Below, one piece after another: positions 1 to 9,794 of a stretch of 64,000 nucleotides of DNA. A program made the translations under genes and the position numbers. This DNA is from Bacteroidales bacterium WCE2008 (GTDB taxonomy: Bacteria; Bacteroidota; Bacteroidia; Bacteroidales; UBA932). The notes under the pieces were generated by a model that saw only the letters and a program-made list of their open reading frames with translations, did not search any database and had not been told where the DNA came from. The stretch's first letter is position 1, and each line of letters begins with the position of its first letter. The DNA lies in contig FUZM01000003.1 in NCBI GenBank assembly GCA_900167925.1, positions 372,001 through 436,000 of the forward strand, in the 5' to 3' direction.

Positions 1-1593
1 ATAAATTGTGCCAACCCGACCGCTGACATGGAGCCATGCTGCCAGTGCGAGTCCTGCGTATCCTTCCAGGAGGGGCGCTCGTACTGCATCCATGAACTCG
101 ACGCCGCCTCCAACAACAGCGTCGATGACATCAAAGCCCTGATCGACCAGGTCAACATTCCTCCGCAGATAGGCCGCTACAGCGTCTATATCGTCGATGA
201 GGTCCATATGCTCTCGCAGTCCGCCTTCAACGCCTTCCTCAAGACCCTCGAGGAGCCGCCGGCACACGCGATCTTCATCCTCGCCACTACCGAGAAGCAT
301 AAGATTCTCCCGACCATTCTCTCGCGCTGCCAGACCTACGATTTCAACCGCATCAGCATCCCGGACATCGTCCAGAACCTGAAAGGGATCGCCGGCAAGG
401 AGAACATAAAGATTGACGACGAGTCTCTCCATGTAATCGCGATGAAGGCCGACGGAGCCATGCGCGACGCCCTGACCATCTTCGACCAGACGGTCGCATT
501 CTGCGGCACTGACGTCAGATACGAGGACGTCATCCGGAACCTCAACGTACTCGACTACGACCATTGCTTCAAGCTGGTGGACAGTTTCCTTGCCGGAGAC
601 TATGCAGCCGCCCTTCTGAAGTTCAACGAGATACTCTCGAAAGGCTTCAACGCCCTGCACTTCGTAAGCTCTCTTAGTTCGCATCTGCGCGACCTGATAG
701 TTGCCCGCAGCGGAGGTCTGGATTCTCTTCTGGAGCTTCCGGAATCCCTGAAGGAAAGATATAGGGAACAGGCTGCCCGTTCTCCGATGCAGTTCCTGTA
801 TGATGCGCTTTCGATAACGACAGCTTGCGAGACCGGCTATAAGGCCAGCGTCAATCCGCGCCTGCATATAGAATTCGCCCTGATGAAGCTCAGCTTCCTC
901 TGCGGCGTAGGAGAAGTCTCCCTGAGGCCTGCGGCCGCCCCTGCCAGACCGGCAGCAGCCCCGGCGAAGCCTGCCGAAGCTGCCGAGAAAGCCATAAAGC
1001 CGGAACCGGTCAAAGCGGAAGAACCGTCTGCAAAACCGGCGGAAGAACCGAAACCTGCAGAGAAACCGAAACCTGCAAAAGAGGAGAAGCCTTCAGAAGA
1101 GCCTAAGCCGACCAGACGCAGAAGCGTAAAGGTACCGGCAGCCGGCCTCTCGATAAATGCAATCAAGGAAGCGGAGCAGAATGGCAAGCTTTCTGCTGAC
1201 GAAGACAACAAGGAAATCGACAGGATGCCTGAAGAGGAAGCCCTGCTTACCGCCTTCAAGGGTCTTGCAAAAGATTATGGCGACAGGCCGAGACTGGCCA
1301 CGATGATTGAGAACGCCGAGACGGAAGTTTCGGAAGACAACGGCACCAGAGTGCTGAGTTTCTTTGTCCAGAATGTCGCCCAGCAGGACTGGATCAAAGA
1401 CAAGATGCTTACCGACCTCGAGAACAAGCTGAGGCTGAAACTCAACTCGTCCAGACTCCGCATGGAAGTGCTTGTAACCCCTGACAAGGAGGTCAAGCAT
1501 ATCAATTACACCCCACAGGAACAGGCCCGCGAACTTATGGCCGGCAATCCCGAGATCACGAATCTCGTCAAGGACATGGGGCTAGACGTATAA
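1..1593 (+). CDS. dnaX: DNA polymerase III subunit gamma/tau (5' truncated)
   Basis: Clamp-loader ATPase subunit that helps load the sliding clamp and organise the replisome. The frame is open from base 1, so the N-terminus with the Walker A loop lies outside the window; 530 residues are visible. The visible part starts in the zinc-binding module (cysteines in INCANPTAD and EPCCQCESC), followed by the Walker B-like DEVHML, the sensor region LEEPPAHAIFILATTE and the SRC arginine-finger motif, then the clamp-loader domain III. After about residue 310 comes a low-complexity Ala/Pro/Glu/Lys linker and a C-terminal tau-like domain. The gene ends 16 bp before lptB on the same strand, so cotranscription is plausible. 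Identification is firm; only the start is missing. Confidence 0.96.
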   Translation: MNCANPTADMEPCCQCESCVSFQEGRSYCIHELDAASNNSVDDIKALIDQVNIPPQIGRYSVYIVDEVHMLSQSAFNAFLKTLEEPPAHAIFILATTEKHKILPTILSRCQTYDFNRISIPDIVQNLKGIAGKENIKIDDESLHVIAMKADGAMRDALTIFDQTVAFCGTDVRYEDVIRNLNVLDYDHCFKLVDSFLAGDYAAALLKFNEILSKGFNALHFVSSLSSHLRDLIVARSGGLDSLLELPESLKERYREQAARSPMQFLYDALSITTACETGYKASVNPRLHIEFALMKLSFLCGVGEVSLRPAAAPARPAAAPAKPAEAAEKAIKPEPVKAEEPSAKPAEEPKPAEKPKPAKEEKPSEEPKPTRRRSVKVPAAGLSINAIKEAEQNGKLSADEDNKEIDRMPEEEALLTAFKGLAKDYGDRPRLATMIENAETEVSEDNGTRVLSFFVQNVAQQDWIKDKMLTDLENKLRLKLNSSRLRMEVLVTPDKEVKHINYTPQEQARELMAGNPEITNLVKDMGLDV

Positions 1594-1609
1594 TGAAAAG
1601 TAAGAGCGT

Positions 1610-2398
1610 ATGAAACTGCATTGTGAAAATCTCGTAAAGAAATATGGAGTCAGGACAGTCGTAAAAGGCGTGTCCATGGAAGTGGAACAGGGTGAGATCG
1701 TGGGATTCCTCGGTCCTAACGGAGCCGGCAAGACCACGAGTTTCTATATGATCACCGGACAGGTCGTCCCTAATGAGGGCCGCATCTTCCTGGACGATGA
1801 AGATATCACAAGCCTTCCGATGTTCCAGCGTTCCGTCAAAGGAATCGGCTACCTTCCGCAGGAGGCCTCGGTCTTCAGGAAGATGTCGGTCGAGGACAAT
1901 ATCATGTCCGTCATGGAAATGCAGCCTGAGATATCCCGTGAAGAGAGAAAAGCGCGTCTGGAGAGCCTGATCGACGAGTTCAACCTCTCGAAGGTACGCA
2001 AGAGCCTCGGCATCCAGCTTTCCGGAGGCGAGAGACGCCGTTGCGAAATCGCCCGCGCCCTTGCAGTGGATCCTAAGTTCATACTGCTTGACGAGCCGTT
2101 CGCAGGAGTCGACCCTATCGCCGTGGAGGATATCCAGTATATCATCGCCAAGCTCAAATACAAGAATATCGGAGTCATCATTACCGACCACAACGTCGGC
2201 GAGACTCTCGCCATCACCGACCGTGCCTACCTTCTCTACGAAGGTACGATCCTGCAGCAGGGAACCCCAGAGTCCCTTGCCGCCGACGAAGACGTGCGCA
2301 CGAAATACCTCGGATCAGGCTTCGTACTGAAGAGATCCGTATCTGTGGAGCGTGCCCAGAAAGAGCACGCCGAAAAGATGGCTAAATCCGGAGATTAA
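1610..2398 (+). CDS. lptB: LPS export ABC transporter ATP-binding protein LptB
   Basis: Cytoplasmic ATPase of the Lpt machine that extracts lipopolysaccharide from the inner membrane. The 262-aa protein has Walker [10 protein letters not shown], signature LSGGERRR, Walker [14 protein letters not shown] and the H-loop in ITDHNV, in the order and spacing of LptB. It is about 20 residues longer than E. coli LptB because of a Lys/Glu-rich C-terminal tail. It follows dnaX by 16 bp and its stop codon overlaps the stop of the convergent murA gene. No other lpt gene is in the window, which is usual for Bacteroidota where lptB is often detached. A generic branched-chain amino acid ABC ATPase is less likely given the overall match. 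Confidence 0.93.
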   Translation: MKLHCENLVKKYGVRTVVKGVSMEVEQGEIVGFLGPNGAGKTTSFYMITGQVVPNEGRIFLDDEDITSLPMFQRSVKGIGYLPQEASVFRKMSVEDNIMSVMEMQPEISREERKARLESLIDEFNLSKVRKSLGIQLSGGERRRCEIARALAVDPKFILLDEPFAGVDPIAVEDIQYIIAKLKYKNIGVIITDHNVGETLAITDRAYLLYEGTILQQGTPESLAADEDVRTKYLGSGFVLKRSVSVERAQKEHAEKMAKSGD

Positions 2399-3708
2399 TC
2401 TTCAACCCTGGAAATATGGGCGCCGAGGGCATTGAGACGTTTGTCGATGTCCTCGTATCCCCTGTCTATCTGTTCGATATTGCCGATGCGGCTGGTACCC
2501 TTCGCGGACATGGCAGCGATCAGCAGGGCTATACCGGCCCTGATATCAGGCGATGACATGTTTCCGGCCCTCAGCTGGAAATTATGGTCATGACCGATGA
2601 CGACGGCCCTGTGCGGGTCGCAGAGTATGATCTGCGCTCCCATGTCTATAAGACGGTCGACGAAGAAGAGCCTGCTCTCGAACATCTTCTGGTGGATCAG
2701 GACGCTGCCTTTGCACTGGGTGGCGACCACCAGCATGACGCTGAGCAGGTCAGGAGTCAGTCCCGGCCATGGAGCGTCGGCGATTGTCATGATCGATCCG
2801 TCAAGGAAGGAATCGATGACATAGCTTTCCTGCTCCGGGACGAAGATATCGTCGCCCCTCTGCTCGAGTTTCACTCCGAGACGGCGGAACTGCTCCGGAA
2901 TGATACCGAGATTGTCGTAGGAGACGTTCTTTATGGTGATCGAGCTGCGTGTCAGCGCAGCCATGCCGATGAACGAGCCGACCTCGATCATATCCGGAAG
3001 GACGGTGTGGGTCGTACCGGACAGACGGGTTACTCCATGGACTGTAAGCAGGTTCGAGCCTATGCCCTCGATCTTGGCGCCCATTCTGACGAGCATCTTG
3101 GAGAGCTGCTGAAGATACGGTTCGCAGGCGGCGTTGTAGATTGTGGTCGCGCCTTTGGCGAGAGTCGCTGCCATCAGTATGTTGGCAGTACCGGTCACGG
3201 ATGCCTCATCCAGAAGCATGTACTTTCCTGTAAGTCCGTCCTTGGCCTCGAGCAGATATGCCTTGAGCTCTTTCTCATATTCGAGGGTAGCGCCGAGATT
3301 CATCATTCCGACGAGATGGGTATCCACCCTGCGGCGGCCTATCTTGTCGCCTCCCGGTTTAGGGAAATAAACCTTGCCGAAACGGGCCAGAAGCGGACCT
3401 GCGACCATGATCGAGCCTCTGAGCTTGCTACATCTCTGGACAAAGTCCTTGCTGCTGACATAATCCTTGTCGATGTTGTCTGCCTGGAAGGTATAGGACC
3501 CCTTGGAGTTTCTCGTGACTTTGACTCCCATAGAGCGGAAAAGCTCGATGAGATTCATTATGTCGAGGATTTCCGGGATATTGTCTATAGTGACAGGTTC
3601 ATCGGTAAGGAGTACGGCGTTCAGCACCTGCAATGCCTCATTCTTTGCTCCCTGCGGGGTGATTTCTCCGGAAAGACGGTGTCCTCCTTCTATTACAAAC
3701 TGGCTCAT
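2395..3708 (-). CDS. murA: UDP-N-acetylglucosamine 1-carboxyvinyltransferase
   Basis: First committed step of peptidoglycan synthesis: transfers enolpyruvate from PEP to UDP-GlcNAc in the cytoplasm. The 437-aa length and EPSP-synthase fold motifs fit; the N-terminal QGAKNEAL contains the conserved Lys-Asn pair (K22/N23). The loop that normally carries the catalytic, fosfomycin-targeted cysteine reads [12 protein letters not shown], so Asp121 (codon 3346-3348) replaces Cys115 of the E. coli enzyme. From known Cys-to-Asp MurA variants this predicts insensitivity to fosfomycin while activity is kept. It is the last gene of the minus-strand run dnaG-metG-murB-murA, 11 bp after murB, and converges on lptB. 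Confidence 0.96.
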   Translation of the reverse strand: MSQFVIEGGHRLSGEITPQGAKNEALQVLNAVLLTDEPVTIDNIPEILDIMNLIELFRSMGVKVTRNSKGSYTFQADNIDKDYVSSKDFVQRCSKLRGSIMVAGPLLARFGKVYFPKPGGDKIGRRRVDTHLVGMMNLGATLEYEKELKAYLLEAKDGLTGKYMLLDEASVTGTANILMAATLAKGATTIYNAACEPYLQQLSKMLVRMGAKIEGIGSNLLTVHGVTRLSGTTHTVLPDMIEVGSFIGMAALTRSSITIKNVSYDNLGIIPEQFRRLGVKLEQRGDDIFVPEQESYVIDSFLDGSIMTIADAPWPGLTPDLLSVMLVVATQCKGSVLIHQKMFESRLFFVDRLIDMGAQIILCDPHRAVVIGHDHNFQLRAGNMSSPDIRAGIALLIAAMSAKGTSRIGNIEQIDRGYEDIDKRLNALGAHISRVED

Positions 3709-3719
3709 GGTCTAGTGTT

Positions 3720-4778
3720 TTAAATATGTTCAACTTCAGGTCTCAGCATAATGCCGAACTTCTCCTGCACGGAAGCCACTATCCTGGACTCGAGTGCAAG
3801 GATTTCTTCCGGAGTGGCCTTTCCTGTCGCATTGATTATGACAAGAGGCTGATTCTTGTACACTCCGGCATTTCCCTCGACATAGCCCTTCCATCCGCAT
3901 TTCTCTATAAGCCATGCGGCAGGAATCTTTATAAGTCCGTCGTCACCCGGGAAATGAGGAACAGGACCCAGATTATCCTTTTCGGCTACCTTGGCGACCT
4001 TCGCATACTGTTCCGGCAGCACGAACGGATTGCGGAAGAAACTGCCCGCGCTTCCGGTCTCTTCCGGAGCTGGGAGTTTATTCCTGCGGATATCAATTAT
4101 CACTTCCCTGACCTGGGCCGGAGTCAGCTTCTGCTGCTCGACGACTTCGCTTCCGTAGCGCTGGACGAGGGCTTCGCGGACATGGCCATAGTCCAGTTCA
4201 GGAGAATATTTCTTAGTAAGGCGTACATTGACCGCAGTCACGATGTAGCGTCCTTTGAGGTCATTCTTGAATCTTGATTCGCGGTAGCCGTAGCCGCAGT
4301 CGGCAGCGCTTACGGTAACCATGCGGTTGTCATGTATATCCAGACACTCGACAGACTCGATTATATCCCCCACTTCCTTGCCGTATGCTCCGATATTCTG
4401 GACGGCGGCTGCCCCGGCTTCTCCGGGGATCAGGGAGAGATTCTCGGCGCCCCAGTAGCCTTTCGAGGCGGCCCAGTCGCAGAATTCGTCCCAGATTACT
4501 CCGGAACCGACCCTTACATGGACATCATTTCCGTCCTCCACAGGCTCGATGAACCTGATGCGGGAGTGGAGTATGGTCCCGGGGAAGTCTCCGGTAAAGA
4601 GCAGGTTGCTGCCCCCTCCGATATGATAGAGAGGGAGCGGCAGTTCGCTCGAGAAGCGGGCGTCCGAAAGCAGGCCGGAAAGTTCCTCCGCAGAGTCATA
4701 TTCCAGCAGGCACGCGGCTTTCACCTTCATCCTGAAGGTGTTCATCCCGCTGAGGTCTGTATTATACTTGAGATTCAT
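3720..4778 (-). CDS. murB: UDP-N-acetylenolpyruvoylglucosamine reductase
   Basis: FAD/NADPH enzyme that reduces the MurA product to UDP-N-acetylmuramate. The 352-aa protein has the FAD-binding segment around LYHIGGGSNLLF and NLSLIPGEAGAAAVQNIGAYG, the catalytic serine in GSAGSFFRNP, and the terminal glutamate in LRPEVEHI. Length and the E. coli-like insertion (AADCGYGYRESRFK) place it in the type I family. It sits directly after metG with no gap and 11 bp before murA, so two consecutive steps of cell-wall precursor synthesis are cotranscribed with a tRNA synthetase and primase. Confidence 0.96.
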   Translation of the reverse strand: MNLKYNTDLSGMNTFRMKVKAACLLEYDSAEELSGLLSDARFSSELPLPLYHIGGGSNLLFTGDFPGTILHSRIRFIEPVEDGNDVHVRVGSGVIWDEFCDWAASKGYWGAENLSLIPGEAGAAAVQNIGAYGKEVGDIIESVECLDIHDNRMVTVSAADCGYGYRESRFKNDLKGRYIVTAVNVRLTKKYSPELDYGHVREALVQRYGSEVVEQQKLTPAQVREVIIDIRRNKLPAPEETGSAGSFFRNPFVLPEQYAKVAKVAEKDNLGPVPHFPGDDGLIKIPAAWLIEKCGWKGYVEGNAGVYKNQPLVIINATGKATPEEILALESRIVASVQEKFGIMLRPEVEHI

Positions 4779-6971
4779 CTAGCTTATCTGTGCACCGTTG
4801 GCGAGGGTCTCGGCCGGGGTGATGAAACGCATCTTGCCGTCACCCTGCTTTGCCATAAGGATCATTCCCTTGGATTCGATGCCGCGGATCATTCTCGGGG
4901 CCAGGTTGGCCAGGATGCAGATCTGCTTGCCGACCATGTCCTCAGGGCTGTAGTATTCGGCAATTCCGGATACGATAGTCCTCTGGTCAATGCCGGTGTC
5001 GATGGTCAGCTTGAGAAGCTTGTCGGTCTTAGGGACACGCTCCGCAGCAAGTACGGTCGCAGTCCTTATGTCCATGCGGCCGAAATCGTCGAATGTGACT
5101 TCGTCCTTCTGCGGCTCTACATGCTTGGCAGCCTCTGCTGCAGCCTTTGCAGCTTCTGCGGCCTCGCGCTCTGCCTTGATGGACTTGAGCCTCTCGACCT
5201 GGGCGTCGACTACGCTGTCCTCGATCTTGGAGAACAGAAGTTCGGCTTCGCCGAGTTCATGACCGGAAGCAAGAAGCTCTGCGTTTCCGAGCATGTTCCA
5301 GGAGAGTACAGGAAGGCCCTCGGATACAGGAGATTCGCCCTGTGCGACGGTGTGGAGGGCTGCGTTCTCGCCGTCACGGTAGAAGTTGACGGTTGGCTCG
5401 CCCTCGCCCTTGCGGTGGTCGAATCCGGCATCGATGCCCACGCGGAGCATCTTGCGGAGCTTGCCGCATGAGAACGGCAGGAACGGCTCGAATGCGATAG
5501 CGAGGTCGGCGCATATCTGAAGGCAGGTATAGAGTATCGAAGCGGCGCGGTCCATGTCGGTCTTGGCGACTTTCCATGGCTCCGAGTCGGAGATATATTT
5601 GTTTCCGATGCGGGCGATGTTCATTGCCTCTTTCTGGGCCTCGCGGAAGTGGAAGGTGTCGAGGTAACGCTCCATGGCCTCTTTGCATGGGATTATCGAA
5701 TCGAGGGTTTCCTTGTCGACAGCCTCAGGCTTGAGGTTGGCAGGGACTTTTCCTCCGAAGTATTTCTGAGTGAGGACCACGGCTCGGTTGACGAAGTTGC
5801 CGAAGATCGCTACCAGCTCGGAGTTGTTGCGGGCCTGGAAGTCTTTCCAGGTGAAGTCGTTGTCCTTAGTCTCAGGGGCGTTTGCGCAGAGGACGTAACG
5901 GAGTACGTCTTCCTGGCCCGGGAACTGCTCGAGGTACTCGTTGCACCATACAGCCCAGTTGCGGGAGGTAGATATCTTGTCGCCTTCGAGGTTCAGGAAC
6001 TCGTTGGCCGGGACGTTGTCCGGAAGTATGTAGGAACCGTATGCCTTGAGCATTGAAGGGAAGACGATGCAGTGGAACACGATGTTGTCCTTTCCGATGA
6101 AGTGCACCATCCTGGTCTCAGGGTCTTTCCACCATTTCTCCCAGCTCTGAGGAAGGAGTTCCTGGGTATTGGACATGTATCCGATAGGAGCGTCGAACCA
6201 GACGTAGAGCACCTTTCCTTCTGCGCCGTCGATAGGGAGCGGAACTCCCCAGTCGAGGTCACGGCTGACGGCACGTGGCTGGAGGCCTCCGTCGAGCCAG
6301 CTCTTGCACTGTCCATAGACATTGCTCTTCCACTCTTTGTGCTGCTCGAGGATCCATTCGCGGAGCCATGGCTCGTACTTGTCCAGAGGCAGATACCAAT
6401 GCTTCGTCTTTTTCTTGACAGGAGCGCTTCCGCTGAGGGCTGACTTAGGATCTATAAGCTCTTCAGGGCTGAGGGTGCTTCCGCACTTCTCGCACTGGTC
6501 TCCGTATGCATTAGGATTGCCGCACTTAGGGCAGGTTCCGGTAATGTAACGGTCAGCGAGGAAGGTCTTGGCCTCTGTATCATAATACTGCTCGCTTTCG
6601 CGGGTGATGAACTTGTCGTCATCGTAGAGTTTGCGGAAGAATTCTGCCGCGTTATGCTCGTGGACCTTGGAACTTGTCCTCGAGTAGATATCGAAGTTGA
6701 TACCCAGTCCGGTGAACGAGTCCTTGATTGTCTTGTGGTAACGGTCCACAATATCCTGAGGGGTCACCCCTTCTTTCTTTGCCTTGATGGTGATCGGCAC
6801 TCCATGCTCGTCGGATCCGCAGACATAGAGGACGTCCTCGCCCTTGAGCCTGAGGTAACGGACATAGATGTCTCCCGGCACATATACGCCTGCGAGATGT
6901 CCGATGTGGACAGGGCCGTTGGCGTATGGCAACGCGCAGGTCACCAGTGTTCTTTTGTACTTCTTTTCCAT
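4779..6971 (-). CDS. metG: Methionyl-tRNA synthetase
   Basis: Charges tRNA-Met for initiation and elongation. The 730-aa protein has a Rossmann catalytic domain with HIGH (in [10 protein letters not shown]), a knuckle insertion with zinc cysteines [18 protein letters not shown] near residues 150-170, the KMSKS-equivalent loop written GDKISTSRN, an anticodon-binding helical domain, an Ala/Glu-rich linker near residue 610 and a C-terminal EMAP/Trbp111-type tRNA-binding domain ([15 protein letters not shown]). The C-terminal domain typically makes the enzyme a dimer. Followed immediately by murB and preceded by dnaG (10 bp). Confidence 0.97.
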   Translation of the reverse strand: MEKKYKRTLVTCALPYANGPVHIGHLAGVYVPGDIYVRYLRLKGEDVLYVCGSDEHGVPITIKAKKEGVTPQDIVDRYHKTIKDSFTGLGINFDIYSRTSSKVHEHNAAEFFRKLYDDDKFITRESEQYYDTEAKTFLADRYITGTCPKCGNPNAYGDQCEKCGSTLSPEELIDPKSALSGSAPVKKKTKHWYLPLDKYEPWLREWILEQHKEWKSNVYGQCKSWLDGGLQPRAVSRDLDWGVPLPIDGAEGKVLYVWFDAPIGYMSNTQELLPQSWEKWWKDPETRMVHFIGKDNIVFHCIVFPSMLKAYGSYILPDNVPANEFLNLEGDKISTSRNWAVWCNEYLEQFPGQEDVLRYVLCANAPETKDNDFTWKDFQARNNSELVAIFGNFVNRAVVLTQKYFGGKVPANLKPEAVDKETLDSIIPCKEAMERYLDTFHFREAQKEAMNIARIGNKYISDSEPWKVAKTDMDRAASILYTCLQICADLAIAFEPFLPFSCGKLRKMLRVGIDAGFDHRKGEGEPTVNFYRDGENAALHTVAQGESPVSEGLPVLSWNMLGNAELLASGHELGEAELLFSKIEDSVVDAQVERLKSIKAEREAAEAAKAAAEAAKHVEPQKDEVTFDDFGRMDIRTATVLAAERVPKTDKLLKLTIDTGIDQRTIVSGIAEYYSPEDMVGKQICILANLAPRMIRGIESKGMILMAKQGDGKMRFITPAETLANGAQIS

Positions 6972-6981
6972 ATAGTATTCT

Positions 6982-8982
6982 TTATCTTACTCTACCCAAA
7001 TGTTTTTCTATCTTGTTTCTCACGGTAATGTACTCCTGCATCTCTTTCAGCAGATTCCTCTGCTCCTCCGGAGAAGCGTCCTTGAGCTCTTTCTCTATCT
7101 CGCGGAGCCTTACCTGGATACGCTTTGCCTGATATACCTGAATCGACCGCGGAACGTACATCACAAGTTTCGTCGACGTCGCCGTCATCGCGCTGGCGAA
7201 ATTCCGCACGGTCAGCTGGTAGCGTTCTTCGGTCATCTGGCCTGTCAGTTCCGCGACCATCCTGTCCTCGCCGTCCATCATGGCCTTTATGATCTCGTCC
7301 TGGCCCATCTCTTCATGAGCGTCGTACAGGGCGAAGTAGGCATCATAGGTACGGCGGTATGCGCTGTTCTTGAACACGAAATGGTCGGTCTCGAGCAGCG
7401 AGCGTATGAAATCGGCGACATTGCATGTCCCTTCGGGATCATAGAACTCGGAGTCTGTCTCGAATTCCAGAGGATCGAGGCCATATTTCAGTATGAACCA
7501 GAGGAGTTCCTCTTCTGCCGGCGCGAGGACCTTGTTTTCGAGGACCATGCCGCCTGCGACTGTCGGTTTCTCCGGCTCGGCTGCAGGGCTGTATGCGGCG
7601 GCAGGGGTCTCCTGCTCCTGGACTTCCTCTCCGTTTCTTCTCATGCGATCGCGCTCAGCAGCCCTCCTGTCGTCTTCGATCATCTTTTCGCGGGTATTCT
7701 TGACCCTTTCGAAGATTATCTGGGAGTCAATGTTGAACTTCTCGGCGCTCGTCTGGGCATAGACCGTCCTTTTGACCGGATCCGGTATGAGGGCGATAGT
7801 GTCGGCGATGTCGTTGATGAGTTCGGCTTTGCGGAGCGGATCGTCGCCCGCTTCTCCGAGGAGAAGGTCGGTCTTGAAGGCGATGAAGTCCTGCTCATGG
7901 TTCTCTATGAAGTCCTGCACTTCCTGCAGGCTGTGTTTCCTTGAGTATGAATCCGGATCGTCGCCGTCAGGGAGAAGGACGATCTTGACATTGAGCCCTT
8001 CCTTGAGTACGAGTCCGATGCCTCTTATCGCAGCATGGATGCCGGCAGAGTCGCCGTCGTACATAATGGTGACGTTCTCGGTAAATTTCTTTATCAGCCG
8101 GATCTGAGGCACTGTCAGCGAGGTTCCGCTGGAAGCGACAACGTTGGTGATTCCGAGCTGGTGCATGCTGAGCACGTCGAGATAGCCTTCGACGAGGTAG
8201 CACTTCTGGCTTCTGGAGATTTCGTTCTTGGCGAAGTAGATTCCGTAGAGCGAGCGGCTCTTGTCGTAGATTTCAGTCTCCGGAGAGTTGACGTATTTGG
8301 CTATCGTCTTGTCGGTACGCAGTGTCCTGCCGCCGAAGGCGATTACTCTGCCGCTGACTGAATGGACAGGGAACATCACTCTGTCGTAGAAGCGGTCGGA
8401 GAGTTTTCCGTCGTCGTGCTTGACGCAAAGACCCGTGTCCACCAGATATTCCTCCTTGTAACCGGCCGACTTTGCATAGTCGAGCAGGGCGTGGCGGCTT
8501 CTCGGGGCCCATCCGAGGCCATATTTCTTTATGGTCTCTTCTTCGAGGCCGCGGCTCTTGAAGTAGGCCAGTCCGATCGTCCTGCCTTCTTCGGTGGAGA
8601 GGCTGTCTGCGAAGAATTTTCCGGCGGCTTCGGATACCAGGAGGAGGCTTTCGCTCCTCTGCCTGGCCGCTATGTCTTCTGCGGATTCTTCTTTTTCCTT
8701 TACCTCGATCCCGTATTTGCGGGCGAGGTATCTGAGGGCTTCGACATAGGAAAGGTTTTCATGTTCCATTATGAAGCCTACCGCGGTGCCTGACTTGCCG
8801 CAGCCGAAGCATTTATATATGCCCTTTGAAGGGGAAACGTAGAATGACGGAGTCTTTTCATTGTGGAAGGGACAGCAAGCGACATAGTTGGCTCCGCGCC
8901 TCTTGAGAGTCACGAAGTCCCCTACCACGTCGACGATCTGGGCAGCGTCCAGAATCTGGTTTACTGTCTCCTGAGGAATCAT
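6982..8982 (-). CDS. dnaG: DNA primase
   Basis: Synthesises RNA primers at the replication fork. The 666-aa protein has an N-terminal CHC2 zinc finger ([11 protein letters not shown] and CFGCGKSG), the RNA-polymerase core, and a Toprim domain with YLVEGYLDV and MYDGDSAG that binds catalytic metal. A Pro/Ala/Glu-rich linker around residues 450-475 separates a C-terminal helicase-binding-type domain. The start codon overlaps the stop of the upstream DUF4834 gene by one base (TGATG), indicating translational coupling. Confidence 0.97.
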   Translation of the reverse strand: MIPQETVNQILDAAQIVDVVGDFVTLKRRGANYVACCPFHNEKTPSFYVSPSKGIYKCFGCGKSGTAVGFIMEHENLSYVEALRYLARKYGIEVKEKEESAEDIAARQRSESLLLVSEAAGKFFADSLSTEEGRTIGLAYFKSRGLEEETIKKYGLGWAPRSRHALLDYAKSAGYKEEYLVDTGLCVKHDDGKLSDRFYDRVMFPVHSVSGRVIAFGGRTLRTDKTIAKYVNSPETEIYDKSRSLYGIYFAKNEISRSQKCYLVEGYLDVLSMHQLGITNVVASSGTSLTVPQIRLIKKFTENVTIMYDGDSAGIHAAIRGIGLVLKEGLNVKIVLLPDGDDPDSYSRKHSLQEVQDFIENHEQDFIAFKTDLLLGEAGDDPLRKAELINDIADTIALIPDPVKRTVYAQTSAEKFNIDSQIIFERVKNTREKMIEDDRRAAERDRMRRNGEEVQEQETPAAAYSPAAEPEKPTVAGGMVLENKVLAPAEEELLWFILKYGLDPLEFETDSEFYDPEGTCNVADFIRSLLETDHFVFKNSAYRRTYDAYFALYDAHEEMGQDEIIKAMMDGEDRMVAELTGQMTEERYQLTVRNFASAMTATSTKLVMYVPRSIQVYQAKRIQVRLREIEKELKDASPEEQRNLLKEMQEYITVRNKIEKHLGRVR

Positions 8983-9221
8983 CAGTCTTCTACTTTTTCA
9001 TAATCGACGTCCTTGACGTCTCCAAGGTTCTTACGTCCTTTAGGCTGCTTCGGGGCCTGCCTTTCCGGCTGCTCCTGAGCATATTGTCCGGTCTGTCCAT
9101 AAGGGTTTTTCCCACGCCCGGTAAGGAAGTACCACAACCTCGCGAGAAAGCTGAAACCTGTCACTATAAGCAACAGAATGACAAACAGGACAAAAAACAA
9201 TATGAATGATATAAAACCCAT
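8982..9221 (-). CDS. DUF4834-type small membrane protein
   Basis: 79-aa protein with one N-terminal transmembrane helix (about residues 4-28, FILFFVLFVILLLIVTGFSF), then a short aromatic stretch, a Gln/Pro/Lys-rich linker and a C-terminal KDVDYEKVED. The pattern fits the small DUF4834 family of Bacteroidota; function is unknown. It is the first gene of the run continuing into dnaG, metG, murB and murA and overlaps dnaG by one base. A TAAATTTG box lies 24-31 bp upstream of the start. Confidence 0.75.
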   Translation of the reverse strand: MGFISFILFFVLFVILLLIVTGFSFLARLWYFLTGRGKNPYGQTGQYAQEQPERQAPKQPKGRKNLGDVKDVDYEKVED

Positions 9222-9244
9222 TTTTCTAAAAATATCTTAACCTG

Positions 9245-9252
9245 CAAATTTA
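9245..9252 (-). promoter_or_regulatory. Bacteroidota -7 promoter box for the DUF4834-dnaG-metG-murB-murA run
   Basis: Reading the minus strand there is an exact TAAATTTG (consensus TAnnTTTG), which would start transcription roughly 15-20 bases before the ATG at 9221. I do not see a well-placed TTTG -33 element, so support rests on the -7 box and position. Confidence 0.45.
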
Positions 9253-9304
9253 GCAAATAATATGCAAACTTCCGAACTCTGCCACTATGTCATACTTCCG
9301 TACA

Positions 9305-9336
9305 CATAAAAAGCCCGGCGGGTAACCGTCGGGCTT
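9305..9336 (-). terminator. Intrinsic terminator after the DUF3127 gene
   Basis: An 11-bp stem (AAGCCCGGCGG, loop GTAA, CCGTCGGGCTT, one G-T pair) at 9311-9336, followed on the minus strand by a run of T. It lies 20 bp past the stop of the DUF3127 gene and separates the FKBP-DUF3127 unit from the next minus-strand run. Confidence 0.85.
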
Positions 9337-9356
9337 CTATGTCTGAAGTGATTTTG

Positions 9357-9794
9357 CTAGAACGGGAGATCGTCGCCTTCGGACTCGCCTGGCATGTCGT
9401 CGATCGTCGGAGCCGGAGCCGAAGGGGCAAAACCGACAGGCACATCATAGCCTGAAGCCGACTGGGACGGAGCGGCGGACGGACGGGAAGGAGCTGCGGC
9501 AGGGGCCTGGGCTCCGACAGGAGCGATCCTCCACGCGCGCAGATCATTGTACCAGCGCCCATTGTACTCACGGCTGCTGACAGTAAAGGAAATGCGGACC
9601 TGATCCCCGACCTGGAACTTCTCCAGATCCTTCACCTTATCCTCTCCCCACACCATAAAGCAGGCACTCGTCGGGAAATTACCATCCTGGTACTCCACGA
9701 TAAACTCCTGCTTGGCCCACGGTCCCCTTGCAGACGAACCGCTCTGGACACCAAGCTTACTGGCAATCCTGCCCTCAATCTCTAGGCCAGCCAT
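9357..9794 (-). CDS. DUF3127 OB-fold protein, SSB-like
   Basis: 145-aa protein whose first ~95 residues match the DUF3127 pattern: an N-terminal LEIEGRIASKLG, central WAKQEFIVEYQDGNFPTSACF and the hallmark SREYNGRWYNDLRAWRI. This is an OB-fold type domain. Residues 95-135 form a Pro/Ala/Ser-rich flexible linker and the protein ends in the acidic GESEGDDLPF. Canonical single-stranded DNA-binding proteins also have OB fold, disordered linker and a DDLPF-like tip that recruits repair proteins, so an ssDNA-binding or SSB-partner role is a reasonable inference, but the domain itself is not classical Ssb. Its ATG overlaps the stop of the FKBP gene (TAATG). Confidence 0.78.
   Translation of the reverse strand: MAGLEIEGRIASKLGVQSGSSARGPWAKQEFIVEYQDGNFPTSACFMVWGEDKVKDLEKFQVGDQVRISFTVSSREYNGRWYNDLRAWRIAPVGAQAPAAAPSRPSAAPSQSASGYDVPVGFAPSAPAPTIDDMPGESEGDDLPF

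Noticed and set aside
2584-3723. 379-aa open frame antisense to murA
   Set aside because: Mirror of a well-supported gene; composition is Asp/Arg/His-rich without motifs. Similar long shadows at 4332-5471 (metG/murB), 11051-12445 (recQ) and 52312-53643 (GH97) were dropped for the same reason.
6008-6040. Defective KMSKS motif in MetG
   Set aside because: GDKISTSRN is an accepted variant of the KMSKS loop in this enzyme group, so activity should be normal.
9357-9794. Canonical single-stranded DNA-binding protein Ssb
   Set aside because: The acidic tip fits, but the domain has the DUF3127 hallmark SREYNGRWYND rather than Ssb family motifs.
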